The notes below the pieces were generated by a model, which was given only the letters and a program-made list of their open reading frames with translations, did no database searches and was not told the origin of the DNA. This document shows positions 21,451 through 33,320 of a DNA stretch of 64,000 nt, in pieces; position 1 is the stretch's first letter; every line of letters starts with the position of its first letter. Made by a program: the position numbers and the translations under genes. This DNA comes from Neckera pumila. Taxonomy: Eukaryota > Streptophyta > Bryopsida > Hypnales > Neckeraceae. The stretch spans positions 10,168,001-10,232,000 of the forward strand of contig OZ018415.1 of NCBI GenBank assembly GCA_963969595.1, given 5' to 3'.

Positions 21451-24400
21451 GAAGGACATTTAAAGAGGAGAGATGGCTGTGACTCTTAAGTTGAACATTG
21501 ATTTTCTAATTTATGACATCTTGCCCGCATGATATTGTTTGAAGTAGTTGCTCATTAGCATACTTGTCAGTTAGTATCATGCCTGGAGGAGTACTGTAGT
21601 GTAGTGTTTTGATAATAACTAGATGTGCTGGAAGAGGTGCATCTTTTTAGTGTGGATTAGTAAGTCCTACCACTATGTGGATTTTTTTGGTAATGACAGG
21701 CTAGCTTTTCTATGAAGGGCCTTATAAAACTTCTTTTCCAGTTGGATTGCTGAGTAACAACCTACATACTTTCTTTTTCCCATTTGTTCCGACTAATGTT
21801 ATCATTAAATTATGCTGTTTTTAGTAGTATCCAATATGATCTCAAAACACTAAGATGGAAAGCGAAGAGATTTCTGGCAGCTAGTTAACTCCAACGTAAT
21901 TGACTAAGGTTCACATGATAAGTTCTGTAATATAGGTCTTATGCAATCTAGCTTGCTAACTATTTCTCTATATTTTACGCCAAAAAATGAGGATCAACTT
22001 TGTAAATGTAAATGTGTATATTCAAATCAACTCCAAAAGAATGCATGACATTGGAATTTTGAGAATGGGAATGGAAGAAATTACAGTTCCTCTGCTACCA
22101 CAATTGCACCCCATCAATGAGTGCACATGGAATCTTCTACTATTGCGTAATTGCAAACATCAATCTACCAACAAAAAAAAATGTCAATTTTCTAAAATTT
22201 GCTCAATTCCGGCACCACAAATTGAGACACAGTGCTGCACAAAGCTCTAAAACACTATCGAAGGTGGTGTCAGATTGCTCCACTCTTTGTCATGTCCTTG
22301 GGTTTCTACAACACTATAGAAAAACAGGGCATGGTTAGATATCAGTTTGAGGTCACGAGGCCTGGAAGTGCCAAAGTCAAGGTGTATCCCAAATATAGCA
22401 AAGTTCAAATTAGACTGAACATGAACTTATCTCTGGTCCCTATGACTGTAAATTTTTAAAAGAAACAGATGAAACAAATTAGCATTCAATAGACATCGTG
22501 GTGTTTGATAAGCCATTTTGTATTTGACCGTGCCAACTCTTTCTCTAAATTGCATTTAAATCCCTAATGGATTGATATCCATGATTTCTAAAAGAATTTA
22601 TAGGATTTTTTGCAAAAATGACAAATTTTAGGAGATGGTGCCGCAACTCTTAAAAAATCTGAAAGATGAAGCTATATGTAAAGTAACTCTTAGTACAACC
22701 TTCCAAAGTTAATTATTCTCCAAAGCGTGTTAAAAGAATAGCTTATTGACCTTTTAATTGCATTTTAGAGGCATGCCATTGTAAAGTCAAAAAAGATGTA
22801 TTTTAAACATTGGCAATTTAGGAAAACATGCGCCATTTTACTAGTTACTTAGCACACTAATTTGTAACTAGTTTGAGTAAGCAATTGTAGAATTATGAGA
22901 TGGAAAGAATTTGTAGATTCAACCTAAGCATGTAAAGAATAAATCATTTTGGATAATTTCTTAATTCAATCTTAACATCACATAGCTAACTCATTAAAAG
23001 TATATTGCGTTATTGTACATTGTGCTAACTCATCAAATAGGAAACTTTATGGAAAGTAAAATGCTTACCTTCAAACTTGAAAGAAGAATTTTTTCTATTA
23101 TTTTGCACACACATTGACGCATAGTTCATCTTTCAAAATTTTCCAAGAAAATGTATGCTTCTTACAAATTTTGCAAGTGAGTAATGAATTGATTTGAAAT
23201 TTAGTTGAAATTCCATGAAAAAAATAGAAAAAATAAAATCTTGTTGCTCAACTTGCGATTGTAAGAAAGAAAAGCATTAGAATAAGAATAGAACCTCAAT
23301 CATCCCTCTCAAAGCTCCCTCCATAACTCATTAAAAATTTAAAATGTGACTGTACATCTTAATTTAAGAAAATGGTGAAATTTTTCTCCTATGAATAGTT
23401 GCAAGAAATACTTGCCAATTTTGGCTCAAAACGGCTACAATACTTGAATACTATGACTTTTGGAATAAGTTTTTGTAAATGAAAGAAAATATGCTAATTT
23501 ATAAGACATTTAAAAAAAACATGGGTGAAAATTCAGACCTAAAAAAATTTATCTTGAAAAATTACGCACATTCAAAGAATGATGGAAAATGCAAGACTGA
23601 GAATAAACTTTTTGAGATTCTATTTTTAGAAAATAGTAAAAGAATTTTAATAATTAAACAAAAAACTTTCCCTAATATGAAGATGCTTCTTTTCAACCAT
23701 GTGCACCTTGGGAGGGAAAAATTGTAAATCTATAAGTGCACAAAAGAAGTGCACTTTGAACATATGACATATGTGAAAGGTGGATATTTTATTATATTTA
23801 GAAAATCTCTTTGGAAGCTTGTGCAACTTTAGTAGAATTCCTTGTATCTTTTTTTTACCTTCAAATTTGCATTTTTGGGTTGGAAACAATACTAAACCTC
23901 CACAAAATGGCCAAGGTTTGGGGGCAATTTAAAAATAATAAACTAATTTTCAAAACTGAAAAAAGTTATTCAATGTTTGAAACTACTATATGTACCTTCA
24001 TTTCAAATTTCATAGAAAATGGACATTAGACACAAAAATTATGAGCAAAAAACTATATATTTGAGGCCAAGGAGACAATTGAAATAAAGACAAGTGTTTC
24101 TTACAATGATTGTGCTCTCCATTCAAGTGCCCTCATAATGATGACATGTTTCAGGTGGATCACATCCATTGGCTTTGAGAATGTGTACAATATTCAAAAT
24201 TTGGCAATGCATTCTTATTTTATTTAATAGTACAAAAAACTCTTATTCCAATAGGTTGGACAACCTCCTAAATTTAATAGTAATTGTACTAATTTTACTA
24301 ATGTAACTATGGTTACTATATATTGTATGATGGTCATCAGCAACATTCATCATGGTGTGCACTAGGGTGATTGCATGAAACACCATGTCCTTTTTTTGTG

Positions 24401-25139
24401 ATCACGCATAGCGTGATGGACTTATCATCTACTATAACTTTTGAAGCATGAAATCCATGAACTTGAATTTTTTTTATTGGAGACTAATATTTCCATATTA
24501 ATCATATCCCTTATGTAGCATAAATTTAAAATAATTATACTTCAAAGTCTATTTTGTTAATTTGTCTCACTTTCAGGTTCAGGATTTTGAGTACTATGGA
24601 GTATCCAAAATTAATGTTGAAAATCCAAACTTAGAGTTGAAATTTCTTCAGTCTACTCCTGCAATAAGTGGGAATGTTTTGCATTAGAGGCATTTAAAAA
24701 TACATTATTTTATATCCCTCACCTTTGTGCAAATAGGTCTCTCTTTCATGTGCACTTCAAAATATTGAAGATGGTTTCGAGCTTATTCTTTTGGTAAAGT
24801 TTGATCACCATCAAGTCCTCATAAATTGGTGATTTCTATTTTTTTGCTTTCCACTATGTTAGATTTATTATAAATTAATAACTCTGCATAGCCCTTTTCT
24901 ATGAAAAACTAAGATTTAGGATTAGTGGATACAAATAAGACTTTCTAATATTCACCAAGGACTCTTGTTGATTAGTACAATGGATATTTAGTATGATTGA
25001 AGGGCCAAAATTGACCAAAAAGCTTTTTCTTCTAGTACTCACAGTATTCACCACCTAAAATCTAGTTTTTGGCAAAATGCTACAAAAACAACAATCTTTC
25101 TTGCAATCACCCCCTACTCCCCTAGCCTTACAAAGTGTT
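21451..25139. other. Intergenic, almost featureless
   Basis: AT-rich sequence. The only landmark is a fragment near 22690-22730 (ACCTTCCAAAGTTAATTATTCTCC) resembling the left end of the Emigrant-like MITE at 988, without a partner end. Open frames such as 23479-23727 are low-complexity Lys/Asn-rich and not supported. Confidence 0.45.
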
Positions 25140-25144
25140 TTAAT

Positions 25145-25500
25145 AAATCAATTGTTATGTATGTCTTTTTTGTTTTTTTGTTTTTAACAAACAAAAATTC
25201 CATTGCAAAACAAAGAAATACAATAGCCAAGCTTAAAGGTTGGACAAAGAGGAACAAACAACACAAGAACTACATAAAGTATACGAAGCGCGCCTTTGCC
25301 TATTTCAAATAAGTCTATCACCTATCCTACCATCGATTGCATCCAAATAGAACCAAATTGTGACCAAAATCTTCCAGCATGCTACAAGTGTCTCCGGTTT
25401 CCTTGTCACGCCTTAAGCATAGCTGCTTGGCCCAAATCCAAAAGGACATTCCACAAGATCAATCGGTATGTTGAACAATTTAATAGGATAAAAGGTTATG
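25145..25500 (-). mobile_element. Possible LINE 3' end
   Basis: Read on the minus strand, a stretch with some coding character ends in GGAATTTTTGTTTGTTAAA followed by an A-rich tail (the T-rich run at 25165-25190 on the plus strand). This layout is typical of a 5'-truncated LINE. I recognise no RT motif and no target duplication, so this is tentative. Confidence 0.3.
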
Positions 25501-25980
25501 ACAAGCTTTGAAAAATCCTTACAAGATAGAGACATAAATGTGTTATAATAATTATATTTATCATAGGTCACATAGCTTACACAATATAGCCTTGCTTGTC
25601 AAATGCTTGGGAACTTTTCAAGGGTCCATTCTATTCCTAATGACTAAAATTGAACATAACTTTGTAACAACTACACTAATCCAAATTTGATGAAGTTTGT
25701 CTTGCATCCAAAAAAATCCTTGCATGCATATATGTGCAAAATTTAAATTTGAGGATAAAAAAATTGAGATTACAATTGCCTATACAAAACTGAATAAATA
25801 CACTTTAGTCATTTTGGGATTAGCTCTTGTTCAATTTATATTATTTGGGAATGGCAAAAATCTATTTTTGCGTGCAGTTCTGAAGCCTCAGTCCTGAATA
25901 TTAATCTTGTCTTTGCAACCATAATCCTAAATTAGGACATATATCATTGCCAAAATAACTAAAACATGAGTGACTTTAAG
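25501..25980. other. Intergenic, nothing recognised
   Basis: AT-rich spacer. The 66-codon frame here is not supported. Confidence 0.45.
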
Positions 25981-26266
25981 CATTAGATGACATTTTGGGG
26001 CATTTGAGGGCCGTTTCAGACATGTTCTCTGGTTTGACCTAATTTTGTTAAAGCGGTATGGGCTATCAAAAAATTAAATTAAATTTTTTATTTTATTTTT
26101 TATTTTTTCAAGTAACATTTTAAGCAAAAAAAATTCTCCTTAAAAATGACATGGCATAGTGTGTGCCACATAAACCAGTTGCTGCAGCTGCGTTCCTACA
26201 CTCTAAAAACGCAGGGAACTCTCCAGGAACTCATGGTCTCCCAATGCCCCAAAATGTCATCTAATG
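25981..26266. mobile_element. CATTAGATGA-terminus MITE, copy 2
   Basis: 286 bp with termini CATTAGATGACATTTTGGGG and its complement (CCCCAAAATGTCATCTAATG). It shares the GCGTTCC ... ACGCAGG pair and the A/T core with copies at 13339 and 33046. The longest perfect terminal repeat of the three copies, so probably the youngest. Confidence 0.75.
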
Positions 26267-26691
26267 TATTTGTCTACTAGTTGCTTTATGTCCACATAAA
26301 CAATGGATGTTTGATGGATGTTTCCAAACTTAGATTAAAAAAGACATTAACATGTCATCAAATATTTTGTGACTTTAAATACCTCAAATAATTGAAGATT
26401 AGTTTATTTGGAGCAAAGTCCTACATGCCCACTCAAAATCTATTTTTTTGAGAAAAAACTGCTCAAATGATATACACAAAATTGGAGGGAATGATTTGTG
26501 ATAGCTTTTAAATTCTTTGTGGATGAAATCATTAAACTAATAAAAAAAATCTTGGAATAACGTTGCCCTTTACACTTTCGAAGACGAAGCAGATTCTCAT
26601 GCATATTGTACATGTTTCAACCTATGTATGCAAATATTCTTTAATTGTAATTATATTTTCATTTTGTATTTTTTGGTCCTTTGTTCACTTC

Positions 26692-26759
26692 CTATAAATA
26701 AGTACTTTAATTAATTAGTGGAGTGCTATAAATAAGTACTTTAATTAATTAGTGGAGTT
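26692..26759. repeat. Two-copy perfect 34-bp tandem repeat
   Basis: The unit beginning CTATAAATAAGTACTTTAAT and ending AGTGGAGT occurs twice in direct tandem, differing only at the last base. It contains TTAATTAATTA. It appears to be a recent slippage duplication. Confidence 0.85.
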
Positions 26760-29208
26760 CAACCATTTTAGACTAATGGAACTTTGGAGGATTCAATTTT
26801 TCTTATCAATTCAAATACTGCAACTTGATTAGGCAATCATTTAAACCTATAACTCTCTTGTATTTTATGGTTCTATGTCAACCAATTGGTACACTTAAAA
26901 TGGTTATTTAATATGGTCTAAATTATTTATCACAAAGGCATACTATTCAACCGTGATTGTAGTTGTGGCGTTATAGCATTTGTGTTGGCATTGTTATACT
27001 AGGCATCCTCATTCTCATGATGTCAATTTCGTTATGATGCATAAAAAGAAGGCTTACCAACTAACTTTGATTTAAAAAAATAAAAGTAGTTTGATGATGT
27101 GAGCTATGTATATATATGCTTTACTTTGTGTACAAGAATCCAAGAGAAAATAAATAAAGCAAAGGTGGTAGAGGCATCAAAACTCCAAGACCAAATTAAA
27201 TATATAAGGAATAGTCTTGCACGTGCCATTTTTTTTAAAAGCTTAGAAATTTATGAGAGGAAGGAAAGTATATATATGCTAGAAAAAAAACTAGAATTAT
27301 GCAAGTTTGGTAGAAAAGGACCTATCTTTGGTGACAAAATAAATTAAAAATTAAAATGATGCTAGAAGGATAGCCACCACTTGCGTTCCTAGTTTGATAT
27401 GAATCTACATTAGAAAAATGACTATAGATGATAAGTATAACTCATATATTTCCTCCCTTTTTGTTTGTAGTTTAATAGAGATTTTAGAGAGAGATTGGTT
27501 CAAATTCTCTAGGCATGTGCTTATTCCTTTTTCATTATTGATTATTGAATATTTCTTATTGTTGATTAGATTTTTTGAAATGCAAATGGGTGGTGGAAAC
27601 AATGCACCTAGACAAGGAAGGCAATAAACTAAATAATGGCTAGAACTTCTATGGATTGATGGTAATTGCCACCACTTTTGTTGTTGGCCATTTCAACATT
27701 TGAGCCTATTCAATTGTTTATATGGAGATGTTCATTGCTATAGAATCTAATAATGATAATATGGCTAATGAATAATATCAAAACTCTTTATTTTATAAGA
27801 GACGTATCAAAATCAATTCTACAAAAAAATGTAGGGTTGGCTGGGAGAGAAATAAAATCAAAATGAGGGGTCTACCTAGGCAAATGTGTCATATATTGGT
27901 ACAAATCTGGATACAAACATATATGCAATGCATATGCATATATATATAATTATACTTGTACAAATATAGACATGCATACATACAAATACAGATGTCAATA
28001 TGATTGTTGATAAGGTTCTAATTATCCCCTACCTTTGGTAACAACCTAAGTTGATACTAATATTTGAATCTCTAGACTTTCAAAAATAAAATATAAAAAA
28101 TTAGATAAGGGTATTTGGGTTCAAGTATTGATTGAGGCTTTGGCACATTGAGTGAGTATGTGCTCATGTACAATGCTTTTAGGATCATCAAAGGCTGATT
28201 AAAAAGTTCATCAAATGTTATTTGAATTGTATAAATCAATCATGAGATTCTTTAATTGATCCTATACATTTGTCTTTACTGCATAGATTAATACTATGGA
28301 ACTAAAAGAAGCATATTTTAGACAAGTACTAGAAAAAGAGCTATGATTTTCTATTGGGAGAAAATGCAGCATATATCACTATTTAGAATTGATACATTGA
28401 ATGGCAATTGAAAAGGGAAAAAAACAACTCTAGTCCCTAAAGTGTTGGCATAAATGAGAGTCTATTCACTTAAAATACCTCAGTTGACTCTAAATTTTTT
28501 TGTAAAAGTGGCATGTTGTATACCTTTTTTAAAAGGGAGATTCTTTACAAATTTAAAATATAGAATTTCCTATTTTTCTTAATGGAAGGGGGTTGGGAAT
28601 TGGGTTGTGAATTTGTAAGGAGATTGAGGGTATATAAAAGCTTAGGTTGGATAAATGTGGTATTATTTGGTTGTTTTCCATTTTGCTTTTGTAGCGGAAA
28701 ATGTAGGCAAAAAATTTGATGTCCATCCAAAATTGGTTTGATAGCCTTGGACCAATGTTACAATTGGTAGTCCATTTCTAGATGATGAAGAATTTATCTA
28801 CAAATGATATGTTGCTTTTGCGCTTCTTGTTTTTTTAAGTAGGATTGATTTTTGTGAGAAATGCTTAATTTGAAAAGAGGATCAATCATCTTTGTAGAGG
28901 TAGTAAAGGTTTGGGTGTGCATATTTATAATCTAGTTCAAGTAACTTAGGCCATGTTATTTATTATTTCCGGAAATTGCTATCTACCATGTCATTGCCAT
29001 ATATTAGTTTGGGCCTTAACTTTGTGGATGTGTAACTTAGAAGGATTGTTTTTGGATTGTAAGTAGAAGCTTAGTGGTTGAACAAATGATAGTTTTGTTT
29101 GGATGATTGTATTGTTAGGTTGGACTTCTAAGGTGTTTGAAGATGAATGTGAGTGACTTTTCCTGTGTGAAGAAAAAATCACCCCTAGAGTTTGGCCGAG
29201 GGGGAGTG
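26760..29208. other. Intergenic; last part may be LTR-retrotransposon interior
   Basis: No gene is supported; the 82- and 69-codon frames at 27099 and 27418 have no recognisable domain. Immediately before 29209 lies a purine tract (GGCCGAGGGGGAGTG) that looks like a polypurine tract, so the last few hundred bases could be the 3' interior of a degraded LTR element. Confidence 0.35.
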
Positions 29209-29894
29209 TGTAGAACCTCTATTCTATTTAGCCTCCAAGCAATGGACTCCTAATTACAATACTCAAAATTGGCCTAAAATGTCCTAAATGAATCGAGGGC
29301 AATACACCTAAAATTATCAATTTGGGTGCCGTGACCTCCAAAATCACCCAATCATAGACTAGAGTGGATTAGGACAACTTCTATGCCAAAATCTCACCAA
29401 AAATTTGCATTTAAAACCTCTAAGTGGGTGAAATTGCCACCTCATTAACAATTCCAGCACACAATGGTTCATCAAGTACCATCCAATATCCTTCAAGCAT
29501 CTTATCAAGCATTCCCATAGATTAGGGTAATCTTTTAGGTAAAAATCTAGTTCAAAAGTACATTTAGAGGCCCAAATGGGCTAAACTTTAGCCCTAGATG
29601 AAAAATACAACACACAATCACTCACCCCAAATACCAACCTCTACCATAGATTGACAATGTTGTACTCTTTTTAAGTTCCTAGATTCAATACTACAACATT
29701 TGCCCACTCTCCAACTCACTATTTATGTATTCTTTTTAGCCCCCCCCCAATCATGCAATTCATGCAAGCCATTCAAAACATTCGTGCAAGAACATTCAAT
29801 CACCCATTGCATGGCAAAGTCATAGTGTAATTATCATTACAATTGAAATGTATCATGACACCAACAACTATAGGATCAAACGAAATCAGTCCCG

Positions 29895-30425
29895 CTAGGC
29901 AACAGACCTCCTTGCAGTAATCTGGTTGCCCCAACTTTTTTCTCGCTTTGATTTGGGCAAGCTATAGATTTTTGGAAAGCTAACTTCAAGTTGCATCACC
30001 TCTCCAAAATTCAGCTCCATCCTTTGAGTCAATCTTCCGCAGTCACCTATTGAAGTTGACAATTATGAATGGCGGCGGTTGCTGACCTTTTCTTACTAAA
30101 TTGGTTGCCCCGACCTCGTCCTTGCTCCGATTGGAAGAGCTAGAGATTTTCAAAAAGCTAATTTTAGGTTGCATTACCTCTCTAAAATTCAGCTTCATCC
30201 ACCGAGTCAATCTTCCGCAGTTGCCCGTCCAAGTTGGCAGCCTTGAGTGGCGACGGCAGCTGACCTCTTCTCACTAAATTGGTTTCCCCAACCTTGTCCT
30301 TGCTTTGATTTGGGCAAGCTATAGCTTTTCGGAAAGCTGACTTTGAGGCGCACGACCCCTTCAAAATTCAGCTCCATTCAATTCTTTGTACTCCTGCAAT
30401 TGTCCGTCAAAGTTAGCAGTCTAAT
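29895..30425. repeat. Three tandem copies of a ~177-bp unit
   Basis: Each unit contains GGTTGCCCCAACCT, TTTGGGCAAGCTATAG, TTTTCGGAAAGCT, AAAATTCAGCTCCAT and AATCTTCCGCAGT in this order, starting near 29923, 30100 and 30278. Divergence between units is moderate. It lies within the probable LTR. No conserved frame runs through all three. Confidence 0.75.
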
Positions 30426-30734
30426 CTCATTCAAAATTCTCCCCTCATTCTCAAGTACTTTTTCCATCTGACCTAAGAAAACTCCATTTTTCACCCATTT
30501 TTTTGCCTCCATGGTGAAAACCTACTAAAAAAATTGTCTAGTCATTGGCCCCTACCTTAATCCCTCATCATTCATACTTAAAACGCCCATAATCACAACA
30601 ATGCTCTCAAATCACATGCACACAAAAGTTGAGAGAGAGAGAGAGAGAGCTTGGAACCCTAATTTTTTCCTATAACCAACACTCTAATGACTAATTTCTC
30701 TAATCACATTCATCCCACCTCAGTTTACAGTTAA

Positions 30735-30835
30735 ATTGCTAATTTACTATAAAATGCGCTAATTTAATGAAAATTGCACCACTTTAGTGAAAACTGCACT
30801 AATTTAGTGCAAACTCCCCTAAATTACTGTTTTTT
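30735..30835. repeat. Five tandem degenerate 20-bp units
   Basis: Units of the type GCTAATTTAATGAAAATTGC, ACTAATTTAGTGCAAACTCC follow each other at a 20-bp period. They sit in the A/T-rich part of the probable LTR. Confidence 0.65.
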
Positions 30836-31397
30836 TCCCAATTCTATTGTTTTGACCCTATTTTAGTGTTTCTAATACTATCCTAGTATTCTAATAGTAG
30901 TTTTAAGTTTACTAACTTGTTTTGTGTTTTTCATATTTATTATTTTTTGTGGTTTTCAAGTTACTTTTAGTTTCATTCCAATTTATAGGATTTTAGTTTT
31001 CATTTTATTTTTTATTTTTTATTTTTTACTTTCCATTTTTTTGGTTTTTACTTTTATGTTTTTTATATTTGGTACTTCTTTTTGGTTTCTAATTTTTCTC
31101 TAATTTCATTTTCTACTTATAGGATTTAGTTTTAGTTTTTCCTAAATGTTTTACCATTTGCCTAATTTGGTTACTTTATCAAATGTTGCTTAAAGTCTTT
31201 TTAGTTTTAACTTCCCATTTTTTCCCTAGATTTTTCCCATTACTTTCTCCTAATTGCAATTCTAGATTTTCAACCTAAATTCCTAAAGTTCCTATTCCTA
31301 TCTTACGGAAGACTCCCTAATTTGTGATCATGGCTTAATCAGTTGTCCTAACACTTCCGGACTTGGAATTTAATACATAATGTTTATATTTTCTACA

Positions 31398-31893
31398 ATC
31401 TAAAAAGTGAATCAATACAATGATTCACAATGAAGTATATGAAGTTTAGGTTATTAGTGAAGATGTGCAAGACTTCATTGAGATAGTCTATGCATACGAA
31501 GGCATATAAGTAGTCAGTTTATGGATTGCCATTATTGAATCTTGTAATATGTTTTGAAGACCAAGTAGACGAATGAATAACTCAAATTCTTCTTTTGGAA
31601 CTGCATATTCTATATCTAGCTATTTTTGCTATACAATTGCTTGAACCTAGTGGCATTTCTCAAGAAGGAATGAAAAAAAAATTTGTATAGTATGTAATGT
31701 TCAAAGTTTTGGTATATGCTTGGTTGTAGTGGATAAGTTACATATAGTGGTGGAGGCGGTGTTAAAAGGGAGTGCATATTTAGTTGTTGTTATGAGTGGA
31801 GGAAGCTGGGGGAAGTTGTTTGCCATTTTTTTAGGTTTTGGACAACGATATTGTGGAAGGAGGTTAGATATGATTTTGGTATTTGAAAATCCA
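31398..31893. other. Intergenic, nothing recognised
   Basis: The 85-codon frame at 31720-31977 runs into the next TTAA element and is not considered a gene. Confidence 0.45.
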
Positions 31894-31897
31894 TTAA

Positions 31898-32800
31898 CCC
31901 CTAAAAGTCCATTGTCCCTTCGGGGGACAAATGCGTTTTTGGGCAGGTACCTACAAAATTTTATCTTGATTTTTTGAAATTTATTTTGGAGGTAGAAAAG
32001 GTGATTAGCTCCGTGGGAATATAATTTTTTTCACAATCGATGCCCCGGAACAAAAGTTATGACCAAATAAGCTCAAAACAGAGGACAGGGGGCAACTTGG
32101 GCAATTTTGTTTTTGTTTTTTTTCTCATATTTTTTTTCTCATAGATTATATTTTTGTCTATCTGGAAAGCTTTGATTCATTTCATTTGGATTTGTTATGA
32201 GAAAGTTATGGACATTCTTGTTTTTTGGGCAGTTACAGCATTTTTTTGAAAAAAATAACTTGTAGGGCCCATTTCTGAATGCAAATTCTCAAATTTTTCA
32301 AAATTTTTTTTGGGCTTAGTTTAGTTTACTTGCTAGAACAATGTCACCATTGGGATTAGTGCATTTTAAATCCATCTAAAATATATGAATATTTTAAATT
32401 TTCCTTCTATCTTGTACCTTCTTCTACTTAACAATTTTTTTAATAATGAAAATTAAGTTTTTTTGAATTTTATTTTATTTGGTAGATTGTCAATTGAATT
32501 CTCCACTCTAAACATTTAAAGCTGTAGTGCAAAAATTTTAAGTTAAAAATGTTCAAAGTCAAAAAAATCCAGTCCCACAATGTGCTAAAAAACTTATTTT
32601 TTTCACTTTAAATGTAGATATCTTGCAATTTGTGCGGTCAAAAATTCTGAAGTTTTTTTCATACATTTTTATAATAGTTAGGTGTAAGCTCCTACGGTTA
32701 GATTTGCAAAAAAAAAAATTTGATTTTTTTTCACTCTTTGCTAAAAATATGGTAGTTTTGGGTGATCTTTGGCAGAAAAAAGGCCTTGGGCCTTTAGGGG
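31898..32800 (+). mobile_element. TTAA-flanked piggyBac-like element, copy 5 (diverged)
   Basis: 903 bp. The left end is TTAA then CCCCTAAAAGTCC; the right end is CCTTTAGGGG followed by TCAA (a mutated TTAA). It shares order and blocks with copies 1-3 (GCAGGTACCT, AAAGCTTTGA, ATTGGGATT) but is clearly diverged, and its right half matches the truncated copy 4. An internal hairpin (GTCC...GGGGGAC) lies near its left end. No coding region. Confidence 0.7.
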
Positions 32801-33045
32801 TCAATGAGTAGAAGAAATTTGTGAATAGTGTATGGTTTCTAAGTGGAATTGGTAAATGGAGCTTGCAGAAGATGTAAAGGCCTTTTGGTTCAATGAATTT
32901 TTAAAATTAAGTTTTATGCTGGTCAAGTGGAATTGTGGGAAGTCATTATGGAAGTATACTAGTAGTTGATTGCTCTTGAAAAATTGTGCATAACAGTGTA
33001 CGTTTTGGTACCAGTGGAGGTGGTATTAGAATTGTAAGATTATTT

Positions 33046-33320
33046 CATTAGAAGAGATTTGAGGCCTCCAAGAGCCTGCGAGTTATCCTGCGTTTCCAAA
33101 TTGCGGGAACGCAAAAAAGCTGCTAGCTGATGTGGTTGAGACAGTGTATGTCACTTCTTTTTTTTTAAATTAAAAAATTAAAAAATTTGCCTAAAATGAT
33201 ATTTGGAAGAGAATTTTTCTTTTTCTTTTTCTTTTTTTTAAGAATTTTTTTTTGATAGCCCGGCTAGATTGGAGAACGGGCTTGAAACGGACCTCCAATG
33301 CCCCCAAATCTCTTCTAATG
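33046..33320. mobile_element. CATTAGATGA-terminus MITE, copy 3 (inverted, diverged)
   Basis: 275 bp with termini CATTAGAAGAGATTTGAGG and the complement of CAAATCTCTTCTAATG. Internally it has the same GCGGGAACGCA and CGGGCTTGAAACGG blocks as copy 1 in the opposite order. Confidence 0.7.

Larger units (their letters stand above)
29209..31397 (+). mobile_element. Probable 3' LTR (or solo LTR) of about 2.19 kb
   Basis: Begins TGTAGAA and ends TTCTACA, giving the short TG...CA inverted termini of an LTR. It is preceded directly by a GAGGGGGAGTG purine tract of the kind that primes plus-strand synthesis. Inside are a triple 177-bp repeat (29895-30425), a 20-bp repeat (30735-30835), a (GA)n run at about 30634-30650 and a long T-rich stretch (30990-31250). 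The flanking 5-mers (GAGTG and ATCTA) do not match, which fits a 3' LTR of a partly deleted element better than a solo LTR. No partner LTR or pol was seen in the window. Confidence 0.45.
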
